Shown one piece after another: positions 1-11,867 of a DNA stretch of 64,000 nucleotides. Below the pieces are notes generated by a model. That model did no database searches and was not told the DNA's origin. It saw only the letters and a list, made by a program, of their open reading frames with translations. Position 1 is the stretch's first letter. The number at the start of each line of letters is the position of its first letter. Source of the stretch: Chamaecyparis obtusa (lineage: Eukaryota; Streptophyta; Pinopsida; Cupressales; Cupressaceae); NCBI GenBank assembly GCA_027943335.1, contig BSBK01006747.1:97502-161501 (forward strand), written 5' to 3'. The translations under genes were made by a program, and so were the position numbers.

Positions 1-715
1 TACCCTATCAGCCCATAGAGCTAATGGCAGCTTTGAATTCCATGCCCTCTTATTCTTTTCAAGAATCCTCTTTAGGATTTTAATCAAACTCTTATTAGTA
101 GATTCGACCTGAGCATTTCCTTGTGGATGATAAGGTGAGGAATTAGAAATCTAAATTCCCAAACCTTTGCAAAAGTCCTTATATTCAGCAGACCTAAAGC
201 ACATGGCATTATCACTTACTATTCTCTCATCGCACCCAAACCTTGTAACAATATTATTTATCAAAAAATCAATTACCACCTTACTAGTTCCATTTCTTAT
301 AGGGATAGCTTCTACCCACTTTGTAAAGTAATCAGTGGCAACTAAGATCCATGAGTGTCCTCCACTTGACTTGTTTGGTATCTCCCCTATGAAATCAATT
401 CCCCGTTGTTGGAAAGGAGCCTGAACTTCTACTGGTTTTAATGGCACATTTCCTAAAAATTTAAGCTTACCAGAGAACCTTTGACAAGCATCACACCTCC
501 TCACCAACTGTTCTACATCCTTGAAGATTGTGGGCCACCAGAATCCTACTCTCAGAATCTTATGAGCAATTGTTTTACCCATATAATGCCCACCACAAAC
601 TCCCTCATGCATTTCTTTCAACAACTTGTTAGCCTGATCTTCATCTACACATTTCAACAGTATGCAATCCAAATTCTTTCTATACAATTTACATTTCACA
701 ATTACATACTTGATA
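1..715 (-). pseudogene. Element A integrase (partial)
   Basis: Integrase inserts the element cDNA into the host genome. An N-terminal HHCC zinc finger is readable (His at residues 31 and 38, Cys at 69 and 72 of the translation starting at 699), followed by the catalytic core: Asp in GIDFIGEIP, Asp in IVSDNAMCF and Glu in NAQVESTNKS (codon at 103-105). All three catalytic acids survive. A premature TAG just after KGLGI (near 151) separates the last part. The C-terminal domain is beyond the window. Tat-like wording such as GGHSWILVATDYFTKWVEA supports the Ty3/gypsy assignment. Confidence 0.85.
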
Positions 716-904
716 GCCTATAATTTCAATGGCCTCTTCTGATTATCATTCATTCTTGTTGGACATCTCATATTTCTCAAGTAATAGATAATATCTTGAT
801 ACCAAATACAATCATCCATATCACATATATAATCAATTTCAGAATGATTTACCTGATTTTTATCAAGATTGGATTGGGCCATCAGTTTTTCCAATCCTTG
901 TCCT

Positions 905-1413
905 CTAACCAACTTAGTAATCTAGACATCAACATTGAATTATTGGATCCTATTGATCCATCTGCATCTTCTCCCAGACACCTCCTGCTGTGAGAAAATA
1001 TCCTTCACATCTACACTCGACACAAAAGCAATCACAATTGCTCCCATCAAGTAACACCTAAAAGCCTTGATTGGCTTCACAAGTGCATAAGCCTATTTTT
1101 CATTTATTTCATACTTCAATTCTACAGCCTGCAAAGATTTATTGAAAAATGCAATAGGCTACTCAAAACCATCCTTATTCTTTTGTAACAAAACTGCAGC
1201 AATATTGTGAAAAGATGTAAAGGAAAAGATATGCATTGGGACATTATAATTAGGTGCCTTTAGCACTGGTGCATCTTTTATAGCCTACTTGATACTTTTC
1301 AAAGCCTCATCAGGCTCACCCTCCCAATTGATTGTAGATCCCTTCTTCAACATCTTAGAAATAGGTCTAGTAACCTCAGCAAAGTTTGTTACAAACCTCC
1401 TTAAGAAATTGAC
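905..1413 (-). pseudogene. Element A classical (gypsy) RNase H, degenerate
   Basis: Directly after the RT in the same frame the translation reads like the Ty3/gypsy RNase H that follows RT (…AAVLLQKNKDGFE, PIAFFNKSLQAVELKYEI, AYALVKPIKAFRCYL). Where the family normally has the first catalytic Asp (T-D-A-S) this copy has F-S-F-T-S, so the nuclease centre appears lost. Several TAG/TAA stops interrupt it at positions where the family has Gln. The loss is compatible with the second RNase H upstream of RT doing the work. Confidence 0.65.
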
Positions 1414-2320
1414 CTAGCCAAAGAAGGATTGAATTCCTTTAACATTCTTTGGTCTCTGAATTTTACCAATGGCTGCTACCCTCTCAGGGTCAATTCTCAC
1501 TCCTTGCTTCCCAACTAAGTGGCCAAGCAACTTACCTTCAATGACACCAAAAGAACATTTCCTTGGGTTCAAGGAGATGCCAAATTCCAAGGCCCTCACA
1601 AATATTCTTTCTAAATGAGTGCAATGGTCTTCTTCCTCCTTGGAATAGGTAGTTAGATCATCTTGATATACAACAAGGAAATCATTAATAAAATCTGAAA
1701 AGGCAACATCCATTGCCCTCTGAAAAGTAGCACCAACATTTGTGAGACCAAAAGGCATTCTCACATAAACATATGTCCCCCAAGGTGTTGTGAAAGTTGT
1801 CTTGAATTGCTCTAATTCCTTGACAATAACCTGATTATAGCCAGAGAAACCATCCATAATAGACATCAATTCTGATATGGTTAGGCTCTGCAACATAGCT
1901 TCCATATTCAGCATACAATAATTATCCTTTAATGAGCTGATGTTCAAATTCTTGAAGCCCACACAAAGCCTGATGTCACCATTCTTCTTTCTCATACGAA
2001 TGAGGTTTGAAACCCAAGAAGAGTGCCTTATAGGTTTGATAATTCTAGCATCTCTCATCTTCATTAACTCTTCTTGCATCTTGGGTGCCAAAGTGGGATT
2101 AATAGGCCTTTGTTTTTGCTGGAAAGGTTTAGCATCTTCTTTTAATGGAATAATATGCTAAAATAAGTCTTCTCTATAAACCTTTAGGTCATCATATGAC
2201 CATGCAAAAACATGCCTGAATTTTCTCAATAATTCAATCAAAGATTTCTTTACCTTTTGAGATATATCTCTACCAATGTATAATTTCTTAGGTGGCTCAT
2301 GTGTTCCAAGATTTATCTCC
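1414..2320 (-). pseudogene. Element A reverse transcriptase
   Basis: The enzyme copies element RNA into DNA. An N-terminal segment (ELLRKFRHVFAWSYDDLK, near 2230-2290) leads into the palm. The first catalytic Asp is in SIMDGFSGYNQ (residue 80 of the translation starting at 2091); the second motif is YQDD (residues 142-145, about 1657-1668), both Asp present. MPFGLTNVGATFQRAMD and LGHLVGKQGV are standard Ty3/gypsy RT landmarks. One TAG lies upstream near 2159 and another at the end of the segment, both at family Gln positions. The catalytic centre looks intact although the reading frame is not. Confidence 0.9.
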
Positions 2321-2639
2321 TCTAGATCAGCATGATCTTCTCTTTTGATATTCTTTTGAACTCTATCCTAGTTATCAAAGACAATCTCCAAAACAACAAG
2401 CCCCTTGGGCACCTTGTTAGTTCTAAGCTGAATGACTTCATTGCCAAAGACAACCTCCCTTCCTTCTACTGACTCAACCAAGGCTGAACAATCAAATTCC
2501 TAACCATGATACTAATCCTCACAACCCATAAACTTCAAGATATCATTATCATCATCAAAAACTTTTGAATTCTAAATATTATCTGGTATGCTGGGCCTAG
2601 CCTGAATTTCAACTTTAGAGATACCAAAAAATGTAATAT

Positions 2640-4125
2640 CATTGGGATTGATTGCAATATTGGCTAACAAGTAAGCCATCTTATTTTTACTCCTATCCTT
2701 CCACTCAATATTAAAGGCATCAAAATGTTCAATCAAATCCCAAACTGCATTCCTATATTATTTCAACCTCTTGTTCTTGGAAGCATATACTGACCTGACT
2801 TGGGACACCACCAACTTAGAATCACCAACAACACTTAAACACTTAATACCATGCTTTTGTGCCAACCTGAATCCTAACAACAAAGCCTCATATTTTTCTA
2901 TATCATTGGTACAAAAGAAATTCAATGTGAAAGAAAATTTGTAGGTATTTCCGTCAGGAGAAATAAGTAAAATACCTGCTCCTGCACCATCTTTGCAATT
3001 TGCACCATCAAAGTACATTACCCACAAATCACCCTTCACAGAATTAGCACTTACCTCAATAGAGATAGGTGACAAAATAGGTTCATTCTCAAATACAGGG
3101 ATCTCTTCCCTAAAAGTATTAATATCAGTATCCACAAAACATGTAGTTTCATTATCAATATTTCTCTCAATCATGTGGCATACTCTTGGCTCTCGTTCAA
3201 TCTTGACAAACTGATCATCAATCTTGAAACTGGCATAGGATAGATCACACTGGAAACTTCCACCCATGGCAGCACTCCATCTTCTAGATAGTAGCATCCC
3301 ATAATGAGGAGGGATATCCACCACCAAAACACTCATTGTTAACTCTTTCTCTAGAAATGCTGCTAGCCTATATGGCATTGCATTGATAGTCCCAATAATT
3401 GGTACCTCCCTTTGATCCATTGCACAACATCTACCTTGCACTGTATCATCTTTAAGGCCCAGCTTCTCCATGATTTTGAAAGGCATGACAGTATTAGAGG
3501 CACCACTATCAATCATACAATTTCTCAACTTCATTCCATTCACAAGAACACTTAAAAAGAATGGATCAATATTTTCAAGGTTGGCATTGACAGAACTATC
3601 CAAATATATTGGAGGAATTTGAGACACAATTCCCTGAGAAACAACACCTTTCAAAGCTTTATCTTGAGATCCATTGCATGCAACATCATTGTTATGAACA
3701 TTATCTACCCATGCAATAGCTCTGTCTTTGTGTTCAGGGATCATCAACAATTCTGACAATGGAACCTTAACTATAATTTAGGATAATACAGATAACATAT
3801 CAAAAGGAGCAGAAGAAGGAATCTCAATCTGTATTGCCTTAATATCCTTTTTCTTATCTGAAACATTAGGTGTATTGGCCACCCTCATTTTTTCAATCTT
3901 AGCCATTGTGTTAACTAGCCTCTCAATCTCACTAGAAATCTTTTCAATTCCAACTCCCTTAGGCTCACAATTCTTTCCTTTTACATTCTTAAATTTCACC
4001 ATGTGGTCACCTTTTGATTTGTTCTCATTAGGTTCTCCGGAGTTGGTACTCTTCATAAACATTCCTACAGTTTTCTCATTTATATTCCTTGCCACCATAA
4101 CTTTGGTTTGCACTTGGGCAATCAT
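2640..4125 (-). pseudogene. Element A protease fused to an upstream RNase H (aRNH-like)
   Basis: In one frame the translation first gives a retroviral-type aspartic protease: catalytic D-S-G-A (NCMIDSGASNTV, residue 84 of the translation starting at 3759) and a late GMLLSRRW motif. It then gives a complete RNase H: YFDGANCKDGAGAGILL (Asp 251), IEKYEALLLGF (Glu 291), VVGDSKLVVSQV (Asp 313) and, past a TAA at 2758, an end reading WKDRSKNKMAYLLANIA. The G.GAGILL.SP.G wording is that of the archaeal-like RNase H of plant Tat elements, but here it stands before RT. The stretch 4125-3760 is a Lys-rich linker of unknown role. A stop near 3775 is again at a likely Gln codon. Confidence 0.75.
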
Positions 4126-4228
4126 TTATGTAGTAATCCTATCCATCTCTTCTCTAGAAGGTCTTCTCAAATTTACTAGCTCAGAAGAAGACTTCATGTT
4201 ACATGTCTTCTTATCCATGTTTTCATCA

Positions 4229-6596
4229 TCAGAAAAAAGCCTCTTGATGAAAAAAGGCCTGATTGTGTCTCTTCACATTTACATCTGCCTCTTCATCAAA
4301 ATCAGAATCATCTTCATATCCTAGATATGAAGAAGCCATGTTGCATCCAACATCATCTTGATCTTCCTCTTGATCTATCTCCTTAGTACCACAATCTTGA
4401 TTTGTAGCCATAGATTGTGCAACCACACAATGCTCTACAGAATGAGAGGACTGGCATGCAACACACCAATGTATTTCCTCCATGACATTTATTGAAGCCT
4501 TTTGTAGAGGGTCAGGGACACCTCTATCATTTTTTCCTCTTACATTAGGGACAATAGGCTTTCCATCCTTCCATTGTGTGTTGTAGGGGTAGTTCTCCAA
4601 TCTATTCTGCTTATTGAAATTCTTGTTGAACTGAGGCATCTCATTGGCAGGAACACTAATGTTCCTATTTGTAGGTGCCTTAAAATCCTTCAATGCATTA
4701 AGCACCTTATCCAATTTATCTTCCTCTTGCCTCCTAGCTCCAACATTCTTATCATTTTCCATTTTGTATTTCTTGTCCCCAAACAACTTTGGGTCATCTC
4801 TCTTTCCCCCCAATTTTCTTGATATTTTCATATTGTTCTCAATATTGTTAGCAATCCTAAAAGCATCCCTAAGAGTTCTTGGTTCTTTGTCCCTCAACAA
4901 ATATCCCATTTTTCCATCAAATGCATTGAAATAGGTGGTCAGACGGACATTGTCATCTAACCACATAACTTGGAATAACTTATGCATACCCTTCTGAAAT
5001 CTCATGTTGAATTTAGCTGCAGACTCATTCTGATTTTTCCTTATGGTATGGAATTCATTCAACATCAAACTAGCATTATGCCTATCCCCATACTGCTTTT
5101 TAAAACATCTCTCAAAAGAATCCCAAGTATCAATACATTTGTTAGGAAGTCTCTTAAACCAATCTCTAACATCCTCCATTAGAGATTGAACAAATAATTT
5201 CATGACCACATCCTCATGCTCTACCTCATAATCATTAAGCATATCAACAAATAACCTAAGATGCTCCTCACAACTAATAGCATTATTACCAGCAAACTTA
5301 GGTACCTTATCTCTATTATCATTTAGAAAAGCATTCGGGTAGCTAGGAATTCCATCAAAACTAGTTTTCCTATAGCCTTCTAGTTGCATAGGTCTTCTTT
5401 GAAAACTTGAACTAGTGTTAACCCTAGGATCAACATTAGCATCTACATTTATTTGGGCATTTGACTGCTGCCTAGGTTCAACACCTATCCTAGCAGATGA
5501 AGAAGGAATTGAACTAGTAGAATTACTAAGTGGAATAGTAGTAGTCATAGATGGCATACCTAATTTAGTAGCAGATGGCCCAAGAGCATTAGCTGATGAA
5601 GCCTTCAAGAACTGGATCTTTCTTCTTTTTTTTGCAATTGAAGCTTCAATCTCAGCCTTCTCTAATTCTCTTGCAAGGTCCTCATCTTCTTTTCTTCTTC
5701 TCTCCATTTTTGTGTCCTTATTTAAATTGGGTGGTGCGACCCTGGGTATTGTCAATGATTTACTTGTTTGATGTCCCACCATCTTTTGCTTTCCTTTCTC
5801 ACCAACGGCAACATCAGGCCTAGTGATCTCATGCCCATCTTTATCTTTAGGCAAAGGAACATAACTTTGCACTTGTCTAACCACAGGGCTGTCCTTATCA
5901 AATTCTTGATCTTGCAGTAAGCGCTCTTGCTCACTCCTCAAGGAATCAAGATCACCAAAGACATCATGCTACAAAGTTTTAGGAGCAGAAGAAAGCATCT
6001 TGTTTCTCTCCTTCATTTCATTGATCTTTCTAAGAAGAGACTGTCTTTCTATTAGAGCATTCACTTTTTCAGCTTCTCTCTCTTTTTGTAACCTCTTATG
6101 TATGGCATCTTGCTCTACCAACTGTAACCTTAGTGCATTTAAATCATCAGGATCTACCATAATGTCATCAAAACCTAATGACACATCCATATCAGAAGTA
6201 TTTTGATATGGGAAGTGGACTTGCCTTCATCTCATGGGTACTCTTCTGAAATTTTCCTCATCAAGATCTAAATCAATCTCCAAACCCATCTCTCTAGGTT
6301 TTTTCATCTTGACCTACATGAAATGAACCCTTGTCTTGAAATATAGCTTCTGGGGTATCATAAAATCTATCTTCAGAGCGACCACCGTCTGATCTAGGAG
6401 CTCTATCCTATGAACCATCCTCACTTGAGGAAACATGTGGTGCTTTACCTCTAGTATTTCTTTCTTCTCTCATGGGAGCACTAGTAGACTCACCATTCCT
6501 TCTAATCCAACTCTTCTTCTCCTATCTAGGCAATTGCTTTAGAGTGACCTTTGGATTCTTTCTGACAAGGGACCTAGTATTCCTCCTCTTGTCCAT
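4229..6596 (-). pseudogene. Element A gag
   Basis: This is the capsid/nucleocapsid protein. A 570-residue open stretch (5941-4229) carries the retrotransposon gag core (DWFKRLPNKCIDTWDSFERC, then FNMRFQKGMHKLF) and a C-terminal zinc-knuckle-like C-x2-C-x3-H-x4-C (CVACQSSHSVEHC). The N-terminal part (6596-5969) starts MDKRRNTRSLVRK and continues through coiled-coil-like Glu/Lys-rich sequence (MKERNKM, EREAEK), but is broken by TAG codons and at least one frameshift. Gag and pol are in different frames, so either a frameshift mechanism or later damage separates them. The start at 6596 is the first Met after the leader. Confidence 0.8.
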
Positions 6597-6793
6597 GATT
6601 TATAATATATAGCACTGGGTATAAGCTTTTTGAGTCACCACCCACCTAGATGGGAAAAATTTTTAACTGAATACAATAGGAAAACAAGAGTGCACTTACA
6701 ACCTTTATATCTATCTGGTCAACAAAACATTTTTACTTTACAATGTAGTCCCAACCAGAAGTCCTAATAGATAGGCTACTTCATTTTTGTTCT

Positions 6794-6810
6794 CCCTAGT
6801 ACAGTCACCA
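6794..6810 (-). other. Element A primer-binding-like site
   Basis: Three bases inside the LTR boundary the minus strand reads TGGTGACTGTACTAGGG. It begins with the TGG that pairs with a tRNA CCA end and lies where a minus-strand PBS must be. The donor tRNA cannot be named with confidence; it is not the initiator-Met type used by C, D, E, F and the TRIM. Confidence 0.5.
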
Positions 6811-6813
6811 TTT

Positions 6814-9222
6814 TGTTGGGGGTTCCCTTTGATCTTCACTTGTAGATTTATACTTTGATGGATAACTTTACTATAACTTTGACTCTATCACCACTCCAAA
6901 TTCTACAAGGAAGAGGGCCAATTAACAAGTATCAAGAGAGATCCTCCTACACTTTGAGCCTTACTGCTTAGGTGGGTGTACCCTTGATTCACTTCTTGAA
7001 AGGAATCACTAAATGATATAAAACTATATACTCTTTACTAACTGCTTTAAGATTTTATCATTTGAATGTTTGTGTGTGTGGTTGATGACAATGAAATGCC
7101 TCTAGAGGATGGACTAGTGCCTTAACCTAGGGAAAAGAGTCACCCAATTACATACATCAGCTGAAGATCTTGAATCAAACACTCTTGGGCTCAGGATAAG
7201 TGCTTTGCCTATTACCCCTCTCCCTCAAACACAAGGACATCTAATTCTTACTTGGTTGTAAACTCACTGAACCCACCCAAAAGACTTTAATCCTAACTTT
7301 GTTAGGAACTTAGAGATGACTTCACAATACTCTTTGTTTACCATATGCTAACACACTTTGTGAGATTAACATATATGAGCTTAGAACCGAAACAAAAAGA
7401 CATACACAAATGCAAGATTGGAACTCAATAGTATTTTCATTAACATATTCAGGATCAATATACAATCAAAACAACACAAAGACATGAAATACCCAAAATC
7501 CCACTCCTCTATCAGTATAACACTATCAACAACCAGGTGGAACCAAAGAAAGTTTGGAACCCTTACTCAGTCAAAATTTCTGCCATATATACTCCCTAGT
7601 CATCTTGGAATTCTCAAAGAGAATGCAACAAGCTACGGATGACTTAGGGTTAGGGTTTCAACCACCCAACCAATTGGAAATGGTCATAAAGTTATTAAAT
7701 GGGTGGAAACCAAGGCAACTAGGAGAAAGAAAATCTTGGAATGATCCTCAATCATGATAAATTCTCTATGAAGGTACTGAGAACCACAAAAATGCTCAAA
7801 ATTTCAACCGTACAACATGCCTCGAGCACAAAACCACATAGTACAAACCCTGTAGATGATCAAAGAACACCCTAGACCACACTGCAATAGTAAACAGATC
7901 ATCTCCCACTAGCACCAATCGCTTCTGCATTGAATTTTAGTCCTTATGGTCGTAGGAAACCCTCTGCAAATTCAAATTTGAAAATAAACAGCTACTTTAT
8001 GGTGCTTGCAGCAAATCAGCAGCCGATATTTAAATCTCCATTAACTTTTAGTCGTGACCATTCGATCTCTCCCTTTCATGGTCTTTTATGATCTTAACTC
8101 AATTGCCACCGTGGGTTTACCCCTAGTGACTATGCGACAGTGAATTTCCAATTCGCGAAAAGAAAACTTAACCCACCTTATAACTCCGTGACTTGGAGAC
8201 CATAGGAAAACATTAACCTTGGTCCCACATTTAGCGAACCAATGACAAAAGGTTACTGCCAGTTCACGAAAAAATTTATCTATCTGCCATAAAGTTTAGC
8301 GATTTCGTGAATGCTTGTTCGCTGAACCACCAAAACACTTAGAGAACCACCTCTATTTCTCGTGAATGAGCGAAGCCTTCATAAATTTGTCAGACCACCA
8401 AAACATTATCAGAACCACTAAGCCTTTTCTAGGAAGATCAACGGTCATCTGAAGTTCACATACCCATCCGAGATTCTATCAGATTACATGCCCACCATTA
8501 GATAGAGAATCTCCTCCCATCTCTAACAACCCACTGACACAAAACAAAATCAATGGTCATCGCAAGATCTTAAGCCTCTGACAAAACCCATAAGAACTTA
8601 CACCTGTCATTAGATGGATTATGGGTGTTAGGACCCTCTGACCCATCAGAAAATTAGGTCCCACTAACACATGCTAAGTTGTTTACTTATGGACTAATAA
8701 GAAAATGTTGACATGGCACACCTGGCATGTGGGCCCACTTAAAAGGAAAGGCAACGTCACCCAATGAGATCAACGGGGTCTTAAGATCTCATTTGTCTGA
8801 CACATCGCTTGCGAACATACACCCACTATTAGATAGAGATGGTGTCAGAGCTGGGCCCAGGGCTAATAAAGGCTGCTAAAACATAGGAAAAGTTAAAACT
8901 TAGGACTTAGGAAAATTTAAAACTTGCAGGGTGCTGGCAACATAGGAAAGATTAAAGGGGACCCGCCGACACATGAAACCTAACCACGCGACATGTAAAG
9001 AAGTCTTTTTTTAAAAAAAAGGCATATGCAGATTAAAGGTTTTAAGTGACCCACAAAAAGGTAATGCAAAAATAAAACAGGGACAGGGCAATTTTAAATT
9101 TAAGGACCCAACGGCTAGATTTAAAAAAAATTTTGCTAAGGGTTTTAGCCCGACACATGAAAAACATTGCAGAGACTGGGGGAAGAGAGCTAGAGCCATG
9201 AAATTTTTGGCATGTGCTAACA
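6814..9222 (-). repeat. Element A 5' LTR (2.4 kb)
   Basis: The boundaries come from three facts: the left end starts TGTTGG next to the PBS-like site, the right end finishes CTAACA (so the ends are inverted, TGTT/AACA), and at 9223 the interrupted RT reading frame of element C begins at once. The expected target duplication is aggtg (9223-9227); the partner copy is outside the window. It is long for a plant LTR. No coding potential was seen in it. Confidence 0.7.
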
Positions 9223-10590
9223 AGGTGATGCTATCCTGGAAAATCCTTCCACAAACTTTTGGTAATAACTGGCCAACCCCATAAAACTCTGTACTTCATG
9301 AACATTAGCAGGAGTAGGAAACTCAAGGATTGCTTTGATCTTGGCTGGATCAACCGCAATCCCTTCTCTAGATATGATATGGCCCAAGTAATGAATTCTC
9401 TTCCAGTAGAATGAACATTTGGATAGTTTTCCATAAAGCTTACATTCCCTTAGGTGCTGCAAAACTATTCGCAAATTTTCCTCATGTTCCTCAATGGTTT
9501 TGTAGTATATTAGGATGTCATCAATGAAAATCTCCATGAACTTATCCAGACAATCTCTGAACACACTATTCATCAAGTTCATGAAAGTTGCTGGGGCATT
9601 TGTTAGCCCAAAAGGTAGAACTACAAACTCCTAGTGCCCATATCTTGTTCTAAAAGCTATTTTATGGATGTCCTCATCCTTGATTTTGAGTTGATGGTAT
9701 CTAGATCGTAGATCAATCTTTGAGAACACCATTGCTCCTTTCATCTGATCAAATAGTTCATCTATTCAAGGTAGAGGATATCTATTCTTGATGGTCACTT
9801 TGTTTAACATCCTATAATCAATGCATAAACACAAAGTACCATCCTTCTTTTTAACAAAAATCACCGGTGCACCGCAAGGAGAAATGCTAGGATGTATAAA
9901 TCTTTTATCAAGGAGATCCTGAATTTCAACCTTTAGTTCATACATCTCTATAGCAGTCATCCTATATGGAGCTTTAGACTGTGGTTCAGTCTGAGGCTTT
10001 AGATCAATAGAGAAATCAAACTCCCTTTTAGGTGGAAGTTCTGGCAAATCTTCTGAAAACACATCTCTGAATTCCTAAAGGATTGGATAATCATCTAAGT
10101 TAGGAGGTGTTTCCTCCAAATCCTTCACGTGGACAACATAAATTTTACACCCCTTTCATTTGGCTTTCTTCAGTTGCATATCTGAAATCTATCTGAGTTC
10201 AAGAGGCCTTTTAACACCTCTAACCTCTACAGGCTTCACTAAATCATCTAAACATCTAAACGATTTGTCCTAGCAATTTACTATGGCTTTATGTTCAGTT
10301 AGCCAATTAATCCCTAGGATTATGTCATATGAGCCAAGAGGTGCTACATAGAGATTCACTTGTGTTATGAAGTTGGGTAACTCCAATTCGCTACAATCCA
10401 AACACTGTTCTACCCTTCACTCTGCCTGGTTTCCATATTCTACAATCCATGGATTAGCCATGTAACCAGCTCTAATGGGTAATCTAGAAGCTACTTTAGG
10501 ATCTATAAAACATTCAGTTGCACCGGTGTCCACAAGTATAAATACATTATGACAAAATTTTTTACCTATCAGCTGAATAGGAGAAGCCTA
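9223..10590 (-). pseudogene. Element C protease and reverse transcriptase (3' part displaced by A)
   Basis: Minus-strand pol of a second Ty3/gypsy element. The protease motif is D-T-G-A in FILVDTGATECFID (Asp codon 10528-10530). RT begins with [20 protein letters not shown], then [16 protein letters not shown], and has an intact F-I-D-D box (IFIDDILIYYKT). Homology runs up to GFSRIASP and stops exactly at 9223, where element A's LTR begins, so RNase H and integrase lie beyond A's other end, outside the window. Scattered stops (near 9765 and 9630) sit where the family has Gln or Trp. Confidence 0.85.
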
Positions 10591-11774
10591 AAATTATGCC
10601 TGCCTGTTATCCACTGCAGCATGGATGTGATGCTGAGCTTGAGAGGCTTTACCCTCTCTCTGACCTGACCTCTGGGAATAGTGACTGGAAAAGTGGTCTC
10701 CACCACAAACATAGCAACCACCCTGTGGTCCTCATTGTCCCTCTGACCTACTATTCCTATTATTTTTATTCTAGTTATTCCTATTGTTGTTCTTATTTCT
10801 AGAATTCCCCTGGCCTCGACTCTTCATGTTCCTGATCTGGTGTTTGTCATTTCCCTTCTGACGGTTATCCTATTTTCTTTTGAAACCTCCTAATTTTCCA
10901 AATTTTTGAGGCACTCTAACCGCTGACAAGCTCTTCAATTTTCCTTCCTATCTTAGAGCCTTTTAAGTGTTGTCTCCATCTGTTTAGGCTTGTGCATCAG
11001 TACCTCTGTAGCAATTTCCAGTCATAGCCCCATAATGAATTTCTGAGTATGGAATTCCTCATCCTTTCGGTACTGTGGAACATATTTCATGAGATGACAT
11101 AATCTCTCATGATAGGCCATAACTATCATGACTCCTTGTATTCTATGTTGGAATTCTAAAATCTTTTTGTCAAAGTAAAGCTTCGGTAACCAACGAGTGC
11201 TGAACAGCTGTAGAAATTCTTCCCAAGTGACCTGTCCAGGTTCAAACTTCTTTTCTGACATTATGTTCTCCCACCAAGTCATAGCCTCCCCTCTCAACTA
11301 GAAGGTTGCCCACATGGCTCGTGTCTGTCCTGTAAAATTTTGAACCTGAAAGTACCTTTCCATCATAGCTATCCAAGCCTCAGCCTCAGCTCCTAAGGCT
11401 TTCCCATTGAAAGTGGGAGGAGTGACCTTTTTGAGGTCCTAGCTCAGCTTTGCTGAGATCTTCTCTCTAGTCGTAGTTTATATAGTGGCTGCTGCATCAG
11501 CCTCAGCTTTACACTGTGCTTCTATTCTCCTATCCTCTTCCTATTTCCTCTGGGCTTCTACCCTCAAATCCTTCTCATGTTTCTGTCTTACCTCCTCACC
11601 AGATTCTACAAGACCCCTACCCTGAATACTACTCTCCAGGTGATCCATTCTGTCCTTTTACTACTACAAAAGTGTACCTTGTTGAGTTAACAAGGCAAGT
11701 ATCTGGTCAAGGCATTCACTGGATTCCCTAGTGTCATTACTAGATCCACCCTTACTAGCATTCCTAGTCATCAT
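10591..11774 (-). pseudogene. Element C gag with damaged zinc knuckle
   Basis: From ATG at 11774 the translation begins MTRNASKGGSSNDTRESSE after a doubled Met and contains a gag core (AEAWIAMMERYFQVQNFTG, then MTWWENIMSEKKFEPG). A CCHC knuckle near 10690-10730 reads C-Y-V-C-x3-H-x3-H-Y, the last Cys replaced by Tyr (one G-to-A change). The region carries many TAG/TAA stops, clustered in a Gln/Asn-rich stretch near 10800. Gag of this layout is common in plant Ty3/gypsy elements; the exact lineage was not assigned. Confidence 0.75.
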
Positions 11775-11853
11775 GATGACAAATCAAAATCCTGCATCGT
11801 CGCACAATGCGTAGTGTTAGCATAAGACCCATAAGGTCGCAGTGTAGAAACTC

Positions 11854-11865
11854 GCTCTGATACCA
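11854..11865 (-). other. Element C primer-binding site (initiator Met tRNA type)
   Basis: The minus strand reads TGGTATCAGAGC, complementary to the 3' end of plant initiator Met tRNA, two bases inside the LTR that starts at 11868. It fixes the orientation (minus) and the position of the 5' LTR. Confidence 0.9.
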
Positions 11866-11867
11866 TA

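Larger units (their letters stand above)
1..9222 (-). mobile_element. Element A: Ty3/gypsy LTR retrotransposon, truncated by the window edge
   Basis: Reading leftwards on the minus strand there is a 5' LTR (6814-9222), a primer-binding-like site, gag, then a pol frame with protease, an RNase H, reverse transcriptase, a second RNase H and integrase. The 3' end lies outside the window. The right LTR end (…ctaaca) abuts RT coding sequence of element C, so A was inserted into C. Pol stays in one frame from 4125 to the window edge, interrupted only by stops that look like mutated Gln codons. The protease-RNaseH-RT-RNaseH-integrase order is unusual for the Tat/Ogre group, which A otherwise resembles. 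Confidence 0.85.

Noticed and set aside
3875..5823. Several plus-strand frames opposite element A gag and pol
   Set aside because: Reverse-strand shadows of the recognised gag and protease region.
7418..7757. Two plus-strand frames inside element A's LTR
   Set aside because: LTR sequence without protein motifs; chance open frames.
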